From: Comamonadaceae bacterium
GTDB lineage: Bacteria; Pseudomonadota; Gammaproteobacteria; Burkholderiales; Burkholderiaceae_C
Reading direction: 5' to 3'
NCBI GenBank assembly: GCA_027486555.1
Contig: JAIXOX010000013.1
Span: 44,330 to 108,329, forward strand
DNA: 64,000 nt
Shown: positions 45,629 through 53,345 of the stretch, in pieces
How the letters are laid out: each line of letters opens with the position of its first letter
Numbering within the stretch: the stretch's first letter is position 1
The notes under the pieces: model-generated
The model's database searches: none
What the model saw: only the letters and a program-made list of their open reading frames with translations
Told to the model about the DNA's origin: nothing
Made by a program: the position numbers and the translations under genes

Positions 45629-45705
45629 GGAGTGGTAGTTCAGTTGGTTAGAATACCGGCCTGTCACGCCGGGGGTCGCGGGTTCGAGTCCCGTCCACTC
45701 CGCCA
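45629..45705 (+). tRNA. tRNA-Asp (GTC)
   Basis: A 77-nt cloverleaf. The acceptor is GGAGTGG/CCACTCC with GCCA end, the anticodon stem CCGGC-CTGTCAC-GCCGG (anticodon GTC), and the T arm GCGGGTTCGAGTCCCGT. It is the third gene of the array. Confidence 0.95.
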
Positions 45706-45710
45706 GATCA

Positions 45711-45742
45711 AAGCCTAAGTAGTCATCTACTTGGGCTTTTTT
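45711..45742 (+). terminator. Intrinsic terminator of the tRNA array
   Basis: AAGCC-T-AAGTAG, a TCAT loop, then CTACTT-G-GGCTT followed by a T-run. The stem is imperfect in the middle but strong, and it directly follows tRNA-Asp. Confidence 0.88.
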
Positions 45743-45946
45743 CATTTGTGGATCAAATGTTCAGTGGATGGGGTTTCGGTGTCCGCCATTGTGGACACCA
45801 TGCCGTCTTGATCGCCCGGTGATCAATTTGTTGAATTCATCGGGTCTTGTTGGGCTTTTGCAGGCAAACCGCTGCTCAACACGGCTGGACGAAGGTTGCA
45901 CAGTTGCAGTAAGCTACTAGGTTTTCCAAGTAAATCGTTGTCAAAC

Positions 45947-46405
45947 ATGGACAGTTTGCTCCCACCCATTCCGGCCAAGCGCTACTTCACCATTGGTGAA
46001 GTCGGCGAGCTGTGTGGTGTCAAACCCCATGTTCTTCGTTACTGGGAGCAAGAATTTACCCAACTTCGCCCCGTCAAGCGCAGAGGCAATAGACGCTACT
46101 ACCAGCGTCACGAAGTGATGATGATCCGGCGCATCCGTGGTCTTCTGTACGACCAAGGGTTCACGATCAGCGGCGCTCGCAACAAGTTGCAAGAGCTGGT
46201 CCAAACTGAACGCCAACTTTCTCGTTTGTCGCAAAACGAAGTCGACACCGCTGAAGAAGATTTTTTGGTGGACCTGCAAGAGGACATCAACGCAGACATG
46301 GGTGCATGGCCGACTTCATCGACCTCTGCTTTGCCTTTGCCCTTGATGGCCCCTGTGTCTATTCATGAAGAGCTTTTGCAAATCAGAGCCCTTTTGACAC
46401 TTTAA
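45947..46405 (+). CDS. MerR-family transcriptional regulator
   Basis: 152 residues. The N-terminal MerR HTH is clear: KRYFTIGEVGELCGVKPHVL followed by RYWEQEFTQLRPVKRRGNRR and YYQRHEVMMIRRIRGLLYDQ. A dimerisation helix (ARNKLQELVQTERQLSRLSQ) and a short acidic tail follow; no metal-binding Cys are present. This type usually sits after ihfA in betaproteobacteria; here the 204 bases upstream, after the tRNA terminator, show no gene. ATG 45947 is used instead of the upstream TTG. The regulated genes are unknown. Confidence 0.88.
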   Translation: MDSLLPPIPAKRYFTIGEVGELCGVKPHVLRYWEQEFTQLRPVKRRGNRRYYQRHEVMMIRRIRGLLYDQGFTISGARNKLQELVQTERQLSRLSQNEVDTAEEDFLVDLQEDINADMGAWPTSSTSALPLPLMAPVSIHEELLQIRALLTL

Positions 46406-46437
46406 GGCCATGGAACAGGCTATAATTTAAAGCTTGT

Positions 46438-46514
46438 CGGCGTGTAGCGCAGCCTGGTAGCGCACTTGCATGGGGTGCAAGGGGTCGCGAGTTCGAATCC
46501 CGCCACGCCGACCA
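46438..46514 (+). tRNA. tRNA-Pro (GGG)
   Basis: A 77-nt cloverleaf. The acceptor is CGGCGTG/CACGCCG with ACCA end, the anticodon stem CTTGC-ATGGGGT-GCAAG (anticodon GGG), and the T arm holds GAGTTCGAATCCC. A TATAAT lies at 46421-46426, 12 bases upstream. Confidence 0.95.
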
Positions 46515-46531
46515 ATTATTCCTAATAAAAT

Positions 46532-46568
46532 CAACGGGTTACAGCTCACAAGGCTGTGACCCGTTTTT
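46532..46568 (+). terminator. Intrinsic terminator after tRNA-Pro
   Basis: ACGGGTTACAGC and GCTGTGACCCGT form a 12-base stem with one T-G pair around a TCACAAG loop, followed by TTTTTC. It directly follows the tRNA and precedes the Bug receptor gene. Confidence 0.9.
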
Positions 46569-46688
46569 CTTTGCGGGTCTGGCCTCTCAAATGGCTCCTC
46601 CACCCGTTGAAGGTCGAGGGTTTTCACCCGTTACAGAGCGTGTTTTGCAGACAAAAATCGGTGCATTCAAGCACACACGGAACATCAC

Positions 46689-47654
46689 ATGCGCAAAACC
46701 ATCGCCTTGGCTCTGGCCTTCAGTTTTTCAATTTGGGGCAGCGTGTTGGCCCAAGACAAATACCCCAACAAGCCGGTGACCATCATCGTCCCTCAGGCTG
46801 CAGGTGGGGCCAATGACGCCATTGCGCGCGTGGTGGCCCAAAAACTGACCGAGCAGACAGGGCAGTCTTTTGTGGTCGAAAACAGGGCGGGTGCAGGCGG
46901 TAACGTCGGCACTGCAGCTGCGGCCAAGGCCAAGCCCGATGGCTACACGCTCATGATCACGGCCGACAGTGCGCAGGTCATCAACCCGTTTTTGTACCAG
47001 CGCACAGGTTTTGACCCGGTCAAGGACTTTGAACCGGTGGCCCCTTTGGCCCGTGCAGGTTATGTGCTGGTGGCCAACCCCACGTTTCCGGCCAACAACA
47101 TGTCCGAGTTCATTGCGCTGGCCAAGGCCAATCCCGGCAAATTTTCCATCGCCTCCGCCGGCAATGGCACGCTCAACCACCTGATTGGTGAAATGCTGCA
47201 AAAAGCCACCGACATCAAGCTCCAGCACATTCCCTACAAAGGCGCTGCTGCGGCGGCCACCGATGTGGTCAGTGGGCAAGTGCCTTTGTCGGTCCAAAGC
47301 ATGCCGTCGTCCATCGCTTTTGTGCGCGCAGGCAAACTCAAGGTCTTGGGTGTGGTGAACGAAAAACGGGTTGCTGCGTTGCCCGATGCGCCCACCATCG
47401 GCGAAACGGTCAAGGGCTTCGGTGCCACCCCCTGGTATGGCATGTTTGCGCCTGCTGGCACACCCAAAGAACTCTTGCAGTTTGTGCAAAACGAAGTTTC
47501 CAAAGCCCTGGACAGTGCCGATGCCCGTGAGCGCTTGGCCACCTTGGGTTGTGAGCCCTTCAAAGGCACTTCTGAGCAATTGGCTGCGATCGTGCGCGAT
47601 GATCTGGTGCGCTGGTCACGCATCGTCAAGGAATCGGGTGCCAAGGTGGATTGA
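46689..47654 (+). CDS. Bug/TctC-family tripartite tricarboxylate transporter receptor
   Basis: A 321-residue periplasmic solute-binding protein. It has a signal peptide ending VLAQ, then YPNKPVTIIVPQAAGGANDA, VVENRAGAGGNVGTAAAAKA, PDGYTLMI, IPYKGAAAAATDVVSGQVPL and PDAPTIGETVKGFGATPWYG, all family hallmarks. The ligand loop (QAAGGANDAIAR) lacks a charged discriminator I can interpret. Such receptors bind carboxylates or amides and work with TctA/TctB membrane partners, none of which are encoded here. It is a single gene after the tRNA-Pro terminator. Confidence 0.92.
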   Translation: MRKTIALALAFSFSIWGSVLAQDKYPNKPVTIIVPQAAGGANDAIARVVAQKLTEQTGQSFVVENRAGAGGNVGTAAAAKAKPDGYTLMITADSAQVINPFLYQRTGFDPVKDFEPVAPLARAGYVLVANPTFPANNMSEFIALAKANPGKFSIASAGNGTLNHLIGEMLQKATDIKLQHIPYKGAAAAATDVVSGQVPLSVQSMPSSIAFVRAGKLKVLGVVNEKRVAALPDAPTIGETVKGFGATPWYGMFAPAGTPKELLQFVQNEVSKALDSADARERLATLGCEPFKGTSEQLAAIVRDDLVRWSRIVKESGAKVD

Positions 47655-47740
47655 TCCGCAGTCTTCTTTGATAAAAAGAGAACTTGGCCACGGCAGTTGT
47701 GGCCTGGAATGACTATGATGGCACTCCACTAAGGACCTTC

Positions 47741-48109
47741 ATGACCCGACCTTTCCTCAATGAATCGGCCATTCACCCGGCCATTCGCCAACACATTGCA
47801 GAACTCCACCTGCCCGTGATTCAGCGGGTTCAAACCGCCATGTCTCTGCATCCTGTGGTGGTGGTTGGCTTGTCAGGCAACCCCTTTGTGGGCAAAGCCC
47901 GCAAGGCCTTACAAGCCGCGGGACTGGCCCACGAGTACATCGAGTTCGGCAGCTACTTTTCGCATTGGCGCATGCGTAATGCCTTGAAGATGTGGACCGG
48001 TTGGCCCACTTTCCCGATGGTTTTTGTGCGTGGAACCTTGGTTGGCGGGGCCGATGACCTGCGCCGCCTGATCGACAGTGGCGAAATGCAAACCTTGCTC
48101 AAAGCCTGA
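47741..48109 (+). CDS. Glutaredoxin-like protein lacking the active-site cysteine
   Basis: A 122-residue protein of monothiol-glutaredoxin shape: VVVVGLSGNPFVGKARKALQ aligns with the KGxPxxPxCGFSxxAVxxL element, and WTGWPTFPMVFVRGTLVGGA matches the WPTIPQLFVxGxxxGGxDD element including the cis-Pro. The CGFS cysteine position holds Val-Gly-Lys, and the protein has no Cys at all, so thiol chemistry and [2Fe-2S] binding of the usual type are not possible. ATG 47741 with AAGGA upstream is used. The following gene is 5 bases away. Confidence 0.75.
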   Translation: MTRPFLNESAIHPAIRQHIAELHLPVIQRVQTAMSLHPVVVVGLSGNPFVGKARKALQAAGLAHEYIEFGSYFSHWRMRNALKMWTGWPTFPMVFVRGTLVGGADDLRRLIDSGEMQTLLKA

Positions 48110-48114
48110 AACCC

Positions 48115-48471
48115 ATGGCGTCCCCTGCTCAACCCGAGTTGTGGCGTACCGAGGTGGGCGATGCGGTGGCTGTGCTGCACATTCCCGGCGCACTCCAACG
48201 TGCACGTACTTTTGACATCGATGTGAGCTTGATGGTGCGTGTGCCCGAGGACAACGCTGAGGCTTGGCATGCCTTGACGCTGGACATTGACGGCAAGCAG
48301 CAATGGAGTCGGCGCATTGCCAGCAGTTGCCCGGGACAGACCGATGGTCTGGATTACCACTGCCGCGTGGCGCTCGAAGCCGGTCCGGCGCTGCGTATCC
48401 GTGCAGTGGCAGGCACCCGCGGTGCCGTGGTCCAGCGCTTGCAAATCGAGGCCCGTGAAGACAAGCCTTGA
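48115..48471 (+). CDS. Hypothetical protein, probably all-beta
   Basis: 118 residues with no motif I recognise. The sequence reads as alternating strands (WRTEVGDAVAVLHIPGAL; TFDIDVSLMVRVP; WHALTLDIDGKQQWSRRI; GLDYHCRVALEAGPALRIRA; VVQRLQIEAR), suggesting a small beta-sandwich without signal peptide. It follows the Cys-less glutaredoxin by 5 bases and is probably co-expressed with it. It is coding rather than a shadow, because spacing is tight and no competing ORF on the other strand is credible. Confidence 0.6.
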   Translation: MASPAQPELWRTEVGDAVAVLHIPGALQRARTFDIDVSLMVRVPEDNAEAWHALTLDIDGKQQWSRRIASSCPGQTDGLDYHCRVALEAGPALRIRAVAGTRGAVVQRLQIEAREDKP

Positions 48472-48590
48472 TGAAGGCTCAGTGCCTGTGCATGGACGCG
48501 CCTTGTTGGGGTGGCGTCCTTGCGCGATGAAAGGCCGTTGACCACCACCGCCCCGCGGCGGGTTTCCCGCAAATACAGCAGCAGGCCTGC

Positions 48591-49760
48591 TTAGCCAATC
48601 ACCTGCAACTCGCGCAGCGGTCTGTTGTGAAGCAGGCGCTCAAAACCCAGTTCATCCACCGCGATGGTTTGCGCTTGTCCGTGCAGCATCCACTCGGCCA
48701 GCGCCAGACCAGCCCCCGCAGCGTGTTGCATGCCGTGGCCAGAAAAACCATTGATGAAATACAGGTTGCGCAAATCTGGGTGCGGGCCGATCACGGCGTT
48801 GTGATCGAAGGTGTTCATCTCGTAATAACCCGCCCACGCCCGCTCGACCCGCAGCTCAGACAGCGCCGGTATGCGGTGGGCCAGCGAAGCCCATTGCTCG
48901 TCGTTCCATTCGGACCAGTCGGGCTCCAGCGGCAAGTTGGGTTCGGTGTGCAGGGGCTCTGAGCCGCTGATCAAAAACCGTCCTTCCGGGCGCAGCCACC
49001 AACCCGTGGGGTCGATCAACAAAGGGCACAGCGGCAAGGGCTTGGGGCAAGACAGCACAAACACCGTGCGCCTGGCCCCCACCACCGGCAGCTGCACCCC
49101 GGCCATGGCCGCCACTTCGCCGCCCCAAGCACCCGCAGCGTTGACCAGCTGAGCGCAGTCCAACGTGCCACCACTGGCCAGGCGTACCCCCGTGATGTGT
49201 GTGGCCGTGTGGTCCATGCCCACCACGCGGTCGTGCAGCCGCTGCACACCTTGCGCCATGGCTTTTTTCAAGAACGCTTGGTGCAGGGCAGGGCCGTCAA
49301 ACCAGCCCTCGCCACTCAGGCCCAAGCTGCCCAGCGCCACATCGTCCACATTCAGCCAGGGGTAGCGTTGGCGAAGGGCTTCGGGCGACAGCAAAGCCAC
49401 ATCGGCACCGGCTTGCTTTTGAATCTGGTGCGCGGTTTGCAAGGTGTCCACTTGTTCCGGCTGGGCCAGGTACAGGTAACCGGGTTCTTGCAAACCCAGC
49501 GCCACCGGGTGATCGGGCAAGCCCAAGTGCTGTTCGGCCTCGCGCAAAAACGCAATGCCGTATTGGCTCAGGCGGATGTTGACGGGGCAGGTGAACTGCT
49601 GGCGGATGGAGCTGGCCGAGAGCGATGACGACGCTTTTTCGTAGCGCGTGTCTGACTCGACCAGCGTCACCTTCAAACCCGGTTGCAAGCGCGTCAACCA
49701 ATAGGCCGTGGCCGCGCCCATCACGCCACTGCCCACCACCACCACATCGGCGTTGCTCAT
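48591..49760 (-). CDS. FAD-dependent oxidoreductase (DAO family, glycine/sarcosine oxidase-like)
   Basis: A 389-residue flavoprotein. The Rossmann dinucleotide motif VVVVGSGVMGAATAYWLTRL lies at the N-terminus, SSSLSASSIRQQFTCP corresponds to the FAD-covering segment, and the C-terminus has YYEMNTFDHNAVIGPHPDLR and GFSGHGMQHAAGAGLALAEW, as in sarcosine, glycine and other D-amino-acid oxidoreductases. It oxidises an amine or alpha-amino acid. The ORF-track start is much too early; ATG 49760 overlaps the stop of the next gene upstream as ATGA. It is last in the catabolic operon. Confidence 0.88.
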   Translation of the reverse strand: MSNADVVVVGSGVMGAATAYWLTRLQPGLKVTLVESDTRYEKASSSLSASSIRQQFTCPVNIRLSQYGIAFLREAEQHLGLPDHPVALGLQEPGYLYLAQPEQVDTLQTAHQIQKQAGADVALLSPEALRQRYPWLNVDDVALGSLGLSGEGWFDGPALHQAFLKKAMAQGVQRLHDRVVGMDHTATHITGVRLASGGTLDCAQLVNAAGAWGGEVAAMAGVQLPVVGARRTVFVLSCPKPLPLCPLLIDPTGWWLRPEGRFLISGSEPLHTEPNLPLEPDWSEWNDEQWASLAHRIPALSELRVERAWAGYYEMNTFDHNAVIGPHPDLRNLYFINGFSGHGMQHAAGAGLALAEWMLHGQAQTIAVDELGFERLLHNRPLRELQVIG

Positions 49761-50680
49761 GCTGACTTTTCCTCGGCCAAGGCCGCTCGGTACACCAGCC
49801 GCGCCGCCACCGTGTCCTCGACCGCCTGGCCCAGCGATTTGAAAATCACTGTGGTGCCTGCAGGCGGCGCGGGCACACGACCGCACAAAATCTCGCCAAT
49901 TTCCGCCGCCACTTTTGCACCCGACAGCAGCACATCGCCGGATTCTTTTTCGGCGGCTTCGCGTTGATCGGCCACCACCCAGTGGCGCATGGCCACATCG
50001 TCCAGCTCGCGCCAGGTGGGGCGGGGTGCGCCCACAGCCGCGACAAAAGCGCCGGGCTTGAGCCAAGCGCCTTGCAGCACCGGCTCGCTGGCATTGGTCA
50101 CAGTGCACACGATGTCGGCGCCGCGCACCGCTGCTTCGGCGCTGGTACAGGCCACACCGCCAATGTCGCGTGCGCACTGCTGCGCGTTGGCGGCCGTGGG
50201 GCTCCACACACGGATTTCGGACACTTGGCGCACGGCCCGCAGCATTTGCGCGTGGCTGCGCGCCAGCACGCCGCTGCCCAGCATGGCCACCACCTGGGGC
50301 GTGCGCGGCACCAGCGCATCGGCCGCCACGGCAGACGCGGCTGCCGTGCGCATGGCGGTGATGGTGTTGCCCTCCATCACGGCCAGCGTTTGGCCTGTGG
50401 CCGGGTCCATCAACACAATGGTGCTGAGCAGCGTGGGCAAGCCCTTTTGCGCGTTGCCGGGCACCAGCGTGATGAGCTTGGTGCTCAGCGCATCGCCCAG
50501 CTGGGCGGGCTTCAAAAACAGCAGGCCATCTGCAGAAGCCTCGCCAATCGGCATGACCATGCGCAGCGGCTGCACCACTTGGCCCAGCGTCAGCGCCACC
50601 AAGGCTTCGCGCACGCCTTGCAGCAAATCGGGCACGCTCAGCAGTTGCTGAACACGGGCTTCGTCAAAGTAATGGACCAT
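49757..50680 (-). CDS. Ornithine cyclodeaminase/mu-crystallin family protein
   Basis: A 307-residue NAD(P)-binding protein. The family motifs are VQPLRMVMPIGEASADGLLF, LSTKLITLVPGNAQKGLPT, GNTITAMRTAAASAVAADAL and the dinucleotide site AMLGSGVLARSHAQMLRAVR. Known members are cyclodeaminases, ketimine reductases and alanine or opine-type dehydrogenases. Co-translation (ATGA overlap) with an FAD amine oxidase suggests the two act on the same amino or imino acid. The exact activity cannot be read from the sequence. Confidence 0.9.
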   Translation of the reverse strand: MVHYFDEARVQQLLSVPDLLQGVREALVALTLGQVVQPLRMVMPIGEASADGLLFLKPAQLGDALSTKLITLVPGNAQKGLPTLLSTIVLMDPATGQTLAVMEGNTITAMRTAAASAVAADALVPRTPQVVAMLGSGVLARSHAQMLRAVRQVSEIRVWSPTAANAQQCARDIGGVACTSAEAAVRGADIVCTVTNASEPVLQGAWLKPGAFVAAVGAPRPTWRELDDVAMRHWVVADQREAAEKESGDVLLSGAKVAAEIGEILCGRVPAPPAGTTVIFKSLGQAVEDTVAARLVYRAALAEEKSA

Positions 50681-50702
50681 GTCGATTTTCTTGTGGAGTT
50701 AT

Positions 50703-51350
50703 TTACAGAGGGGGCATTTCCTGAGGCGGCAGCACCCAAGGGTTGGCCTGCAAATACCGGGTTTCAAAGGCGTGGATGTCCGGCGCATGGGTCAAGCTCA
50801 TGCCCACCGCATCCAGGCCGCGCAACAGCATTTCTTGGTGCAGCGGGTCGATGTCAAAGCGCAAGGTCTGGCCATCGGCCGGGGTGTGCAGCGTTTGGGC
50901 TGCCAAGTCCAGCGCCATTTGGCAGCGCTGCGGGTCTTGGGCCAGGGCCATCAGGCGGTCCACTTCAAATGCAGGCAACACCAGCGCAGGCACGCCGTTG
51001 CGCATGCAGTTGTCGCTGAAAATGCCACCAAAGCTGGTGCCCAGCACGCAGCGGATGCCCAGCTCGCGCATGCCCCACACCGCGTGTTCGCGGCTGGAGC
51101 CACAACCAAAATTGGCACCTGTGATCAAAAACTTTGCCTCATTCCAAGGGGCCTGGTTCAGCACAAAATCGCGGCGCGCTTGGCCCAATGCGTCAAAACG
51201 CATGTCGTGTAAAAAGCCTTGTGCCAAGCCTTGTCGGTCGATGCCCTTGAGGAACTGCTTGGGCATGATCTGGTCGGTGTCCACATGCGGCAAGGGCAGG
51301 GCACAGGCGGTGCCCGAGAGGGTGGTGATGGCTTGGAATGCGGCAGTCAT
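50703..51350 (-). CDS. leuD: LeuD-type small subunit of an aconitase-family hydro-lyase
   Basis: 215 residues. It has HVDTDQIMPKQFLKGIDRQG, FLITGANFGCGSSREHAVWG (the swivel-domain catalytic serine loop) and LGTSFGGIFSDNCMRNGVPA, all as in 3-isopropylmalate dehydratase small subunits. ATG 51350 is taken over the adjacent GTG. It pairs with the LeuC-type gene 10 bases upstream. Its location in a catabolic cluster with an oxidase and an aldolase-like gene, and not with leuB, suggests hydration of another methylene or unsaturated diacid; the leu name refers to homology. Confidence 0.85.
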   Translation of the reverse strand: MTAAFQAITTLSGTACALPLPHVDTDQIMPKQFLKGIDRQGLAQGFLHDMRFDALGQARRDFVLNQAPWNEAKFLITGANFGCGSSREHAVWGMRELGIRCVLGTSFGGIFSDNCMRNGVPALVLPAFEVDRLMALAQDPQRCQMALDLAAQTLHTPADGQTLRFDIDPLHQEMLLRGLDAVGMSLTHAPDIHAFETRYLQANPWVLPPQEMPPL

Positions 51351-51360
51351 CACTTCGCTT

Positions 51361-52785
51361 TTAATGACAGGGCAGGGTGCGCAAGTCGGTCAGCGCGCCT
51401 GTGACCGCCGCCGCCGCCACCATGGCGGGGCTCATCAGGTGGGTGCGTGCGCCCAGGCCCTGGCGGCCTTCAAAATTGCGGTTGGTGCTGGAGGCGCAGC
51501 GGTCCCCGGCGTTCAGGTGGTCTTCGTTCATGGCCACGCACATCGAGCAACCCGCTTGCCGCCATTCAAAACCCGCTTCTTCAAAAATGCGTCCCAGGCC
51601 TTCCGCCTCGGCCTGCGCACGCACCATCGACGAGCCGGGCACCACCAAGGCGCGCACACCGGTTGCAACACGTCGGCCTTTCAAAAAACGCGCCGCATCG
51701 CGCAGGTCGTCAATGCGGCTGTTGGTGCACGAGCCAATGAAGGCGTGGCTGATGGGCAAGCCTTGCAAGGCCTGACCGGATTGCAGGTCCATGTAGGCCA
51801 AGGCGCGTTCCATGCCACGTCGGCGCTCTGGGTCGCTTTCATGGGCTGGGTCAGGCACCACGCCGTCGATGGGCACGCCTTGGTCCGGGCTGGTGCCCCA
51901 GGTCACGCGCGGGGCCAGCGTGCTGGCGTTCAGGCTGATCTCGCGGTCAAACACGGCGTCGTCGTCGCTGCGCAGCCAGCGCCACTGCGCCACGGCCGCG
52001 TCCCACTGTGCGCCTTGTGGCACGCGCGGGCGACCGTGCAAATAATCAAACAGCCGGTCATCGGGCGCTACGATGGCGCCCCGCGCCGCAGCTTCCACGC
52101 TCATGTTGCACAGCGTCAAGCGGCCCTCTACGCCCATGGCCCGAATCGCTTCTCCGGCGTACTCGATCACATGGCCCGAGGCCCCGTCGGCCCCGATCTG
52201 CGCGATCAGGCTCAGCACCAGGTCTTTGGCCGTCACCCCGGCAGGCATCTGGCCGTGCACCGTGACGCGCATGTTTTTTTGAGGGCGGTAAATCAGCGTT
52301 TGGGTGGCCAGCAGGTGTTCGATCTCGCTGCTGCCAATGCCAAAACCCAAAGCCCCCATGGCCCCGTGGGTGGTGGTGTGGCTGTCGCCCGCCGCCATCA
52401 CCATACCCGGCAGCACCCAGCCTTGTTCACTGGCCACCACATGCTCAATGCCCTGGCGCGTGTCCAGCATGTCAAACAGCTCAATGCCGTGCCGCGCGCA
52501 GTTCTCGGCCAGCGTGCTGACTTGCCGCGCCCGGTCGGCATCGACCAGCACCATGGTGCGTGCATTGCGCACGGGTGTGGTGGCGTTCACATGGTCTACC
52601 ACCGCAAAAGTGGAGGAGGGTCGCCACACCTTGCGCCCTTGCGCGTGCAAGGCGGCAAAGGCCTGTGGGCTGGTGTATTCGTTCAGCACCTGGCGGTCCA
52701 CGTACAGCAAAATTTGCCCGCTGTTGCCCAGCGGCCTGACCGTGTGCGCATCCACGATGCGCTGGTACAGGGTGCGAGGGCTCAT
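51361..52785 (-). CDS. leuC: LeuC-type large subunit of an aconitase-family hydro-lyase
   Basis: 474 residues. Fe-S ligands are visible in IGSCTNSRIDDLRDAA and AGCSMCVAMN, and the substrate segment is AGDSHTTTHGAMGALGFGIG with SSEIEHLLATQTL. Length and motifs match bacterial LeuC. The N-terminus MSPRTLYQRIVDAHTVR is the usual LeuC start (TLYDKIWDAHVV). It overlaps the RraA-like gene by four bases and precedes the LeuD-type gene. Whether it serves leucine synthesis or a catabolic hydration is not decided by the sequence; the context favours catabolism. Confidence 0.88.
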   Translation of the reverse strand: MSPRTLYQRIVDAHTVRPLGNSGQILLYVDRQVLNEYTSPQAFAALHAQGRKVWRPSSTFAVVDHVNATTPVRNARTMVLVDADRARQVSTLAENCARHGIELFDMLDTRQGIEHVVASEQGWVLPGMVMAAGDSHTTTHGAMGALGFGIGSSEIEHLLATQTLIYRPQKNMRVTVHGQMPAGVTAKDLVLSLIAQIGADGASGHVIEYAGEAIRAMGVEGRLTLCNMSVEAAARGAIVAPDDRLFDYLHGRPRVPQGAQWDAAVAQWRWLRSDDDAVFDREISLNASTLAPRVTWGTSPDQGVPIDGVVPDPAHESDPERRRGMERALAYMDLQSGQALQGLPISHAFIGSCTNSRIDDLRDAARFLKGRRVATGVRALVVPGSSMVRAQAEAEGLGRIFEEAGFEWRQAGCSMCVAMNEDHLNAGDRCASSTNRNFEGRQGLGARTHLMSPAMVAAAAVTGALTDLRTLPCH

Positions 52786-53342
52786 GGCTTGGGTGTTGCC
52801 GCCGGGCCTGCTGCATAGGCCGCGGTGGCCGCCACCACATCCTGAACGGCAATGTCGGCCGCTGTCAAACCCGTGGGCAGCACGATCACACCATCGGCAT
52901 CGACCACCACATGGTCACCGGGCATGAAGGTCACGCCGCCAAAGTGCACAGGCACATCGCGCTCGCCCGCACCGGTGCGGCTGCCGCGCTTGGGCACCGT
53001 GCCCAAGGCCTTCACGCCAATGTCGATGGTGTTCAGCTCATCGGCATCGCGAACCACACCGTGAATGACCAAGCCCGCCCAGCCATTGCGCGAGGCCAGC
53101 TCGGCCATCACGTCGCCAAACAAGGCCCGCGAAATCGAGCCACCGCCGTCAATCACCAGCACTTGGCCAAGGCCTGGCTGGCTCACGGTGTCGCGCATCA
53201 GGGCAATGTCTTCGTGGATGCGCAGGGTGCGAATGGGGCCGGTGAAGGCCCGTCGCAAGCCGAAACTTTGAAACAACACAGCGCAGGCCTGCGCGTCATC
53301 GCAGGCGTCGCACAGGTCAGTGGTTTTGGGTATGGCTTTCAC
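52782..53342 (-). CDS. RraA-like / HMG-aldolase-type protein
   Basis: 186 residues of the RraA fold. GQVLVIDGGGSISRALFGDV followed by GLVIHGVVRDADEL gives an exact D-X20-R-D spacing, the metal/substrate signature of class II pyruvate aldolases that cleave 4-hydroxy-4-methyl-2-oxoglutarate (HMG). E. coli RraA, the RNase E inhibitor, has R-Q at that position. The rest (GVTFMPGDHVVVDADGVIVL) resembles RraA. An aldolase or oxaloacetate decarboxylase role fits the catabolic operon better than RNase control. Confidence 0.85.
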   Translation of the reverse strand: MKAIPKTTDLCDACDDAQACAVLFQSFGLRRAFTGPIRTLRIHEDIALMRDTVSQPGLGQVLVIDGGGSISRALFGDVMAELASRNGWAGLVIHGVVRDADELNTIDIGVKALGTVPKRGSRTGAGERDVPVHFGGVTFMPGDHVVVDADGVIVLPTGLTAADIAVQDVVAATAAYAAGPAATPKP

Positions 53343-53345
53343 ACA

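Noticed and set aside
46394-46426. TTGACA...TATAAT promoter for tRNA-Pro
   Set aside because: The two hexamers are 21 bases apart, too far for a sigma-70 promoter; only the TATAAT is kept as a possible -10.
50743-52818. 691-aa plus-strand ORF opposite leuCD
   Set aside because: Antisense to LeuC and LeuD, whose catalytic motifs are intact; no recognisable domain.
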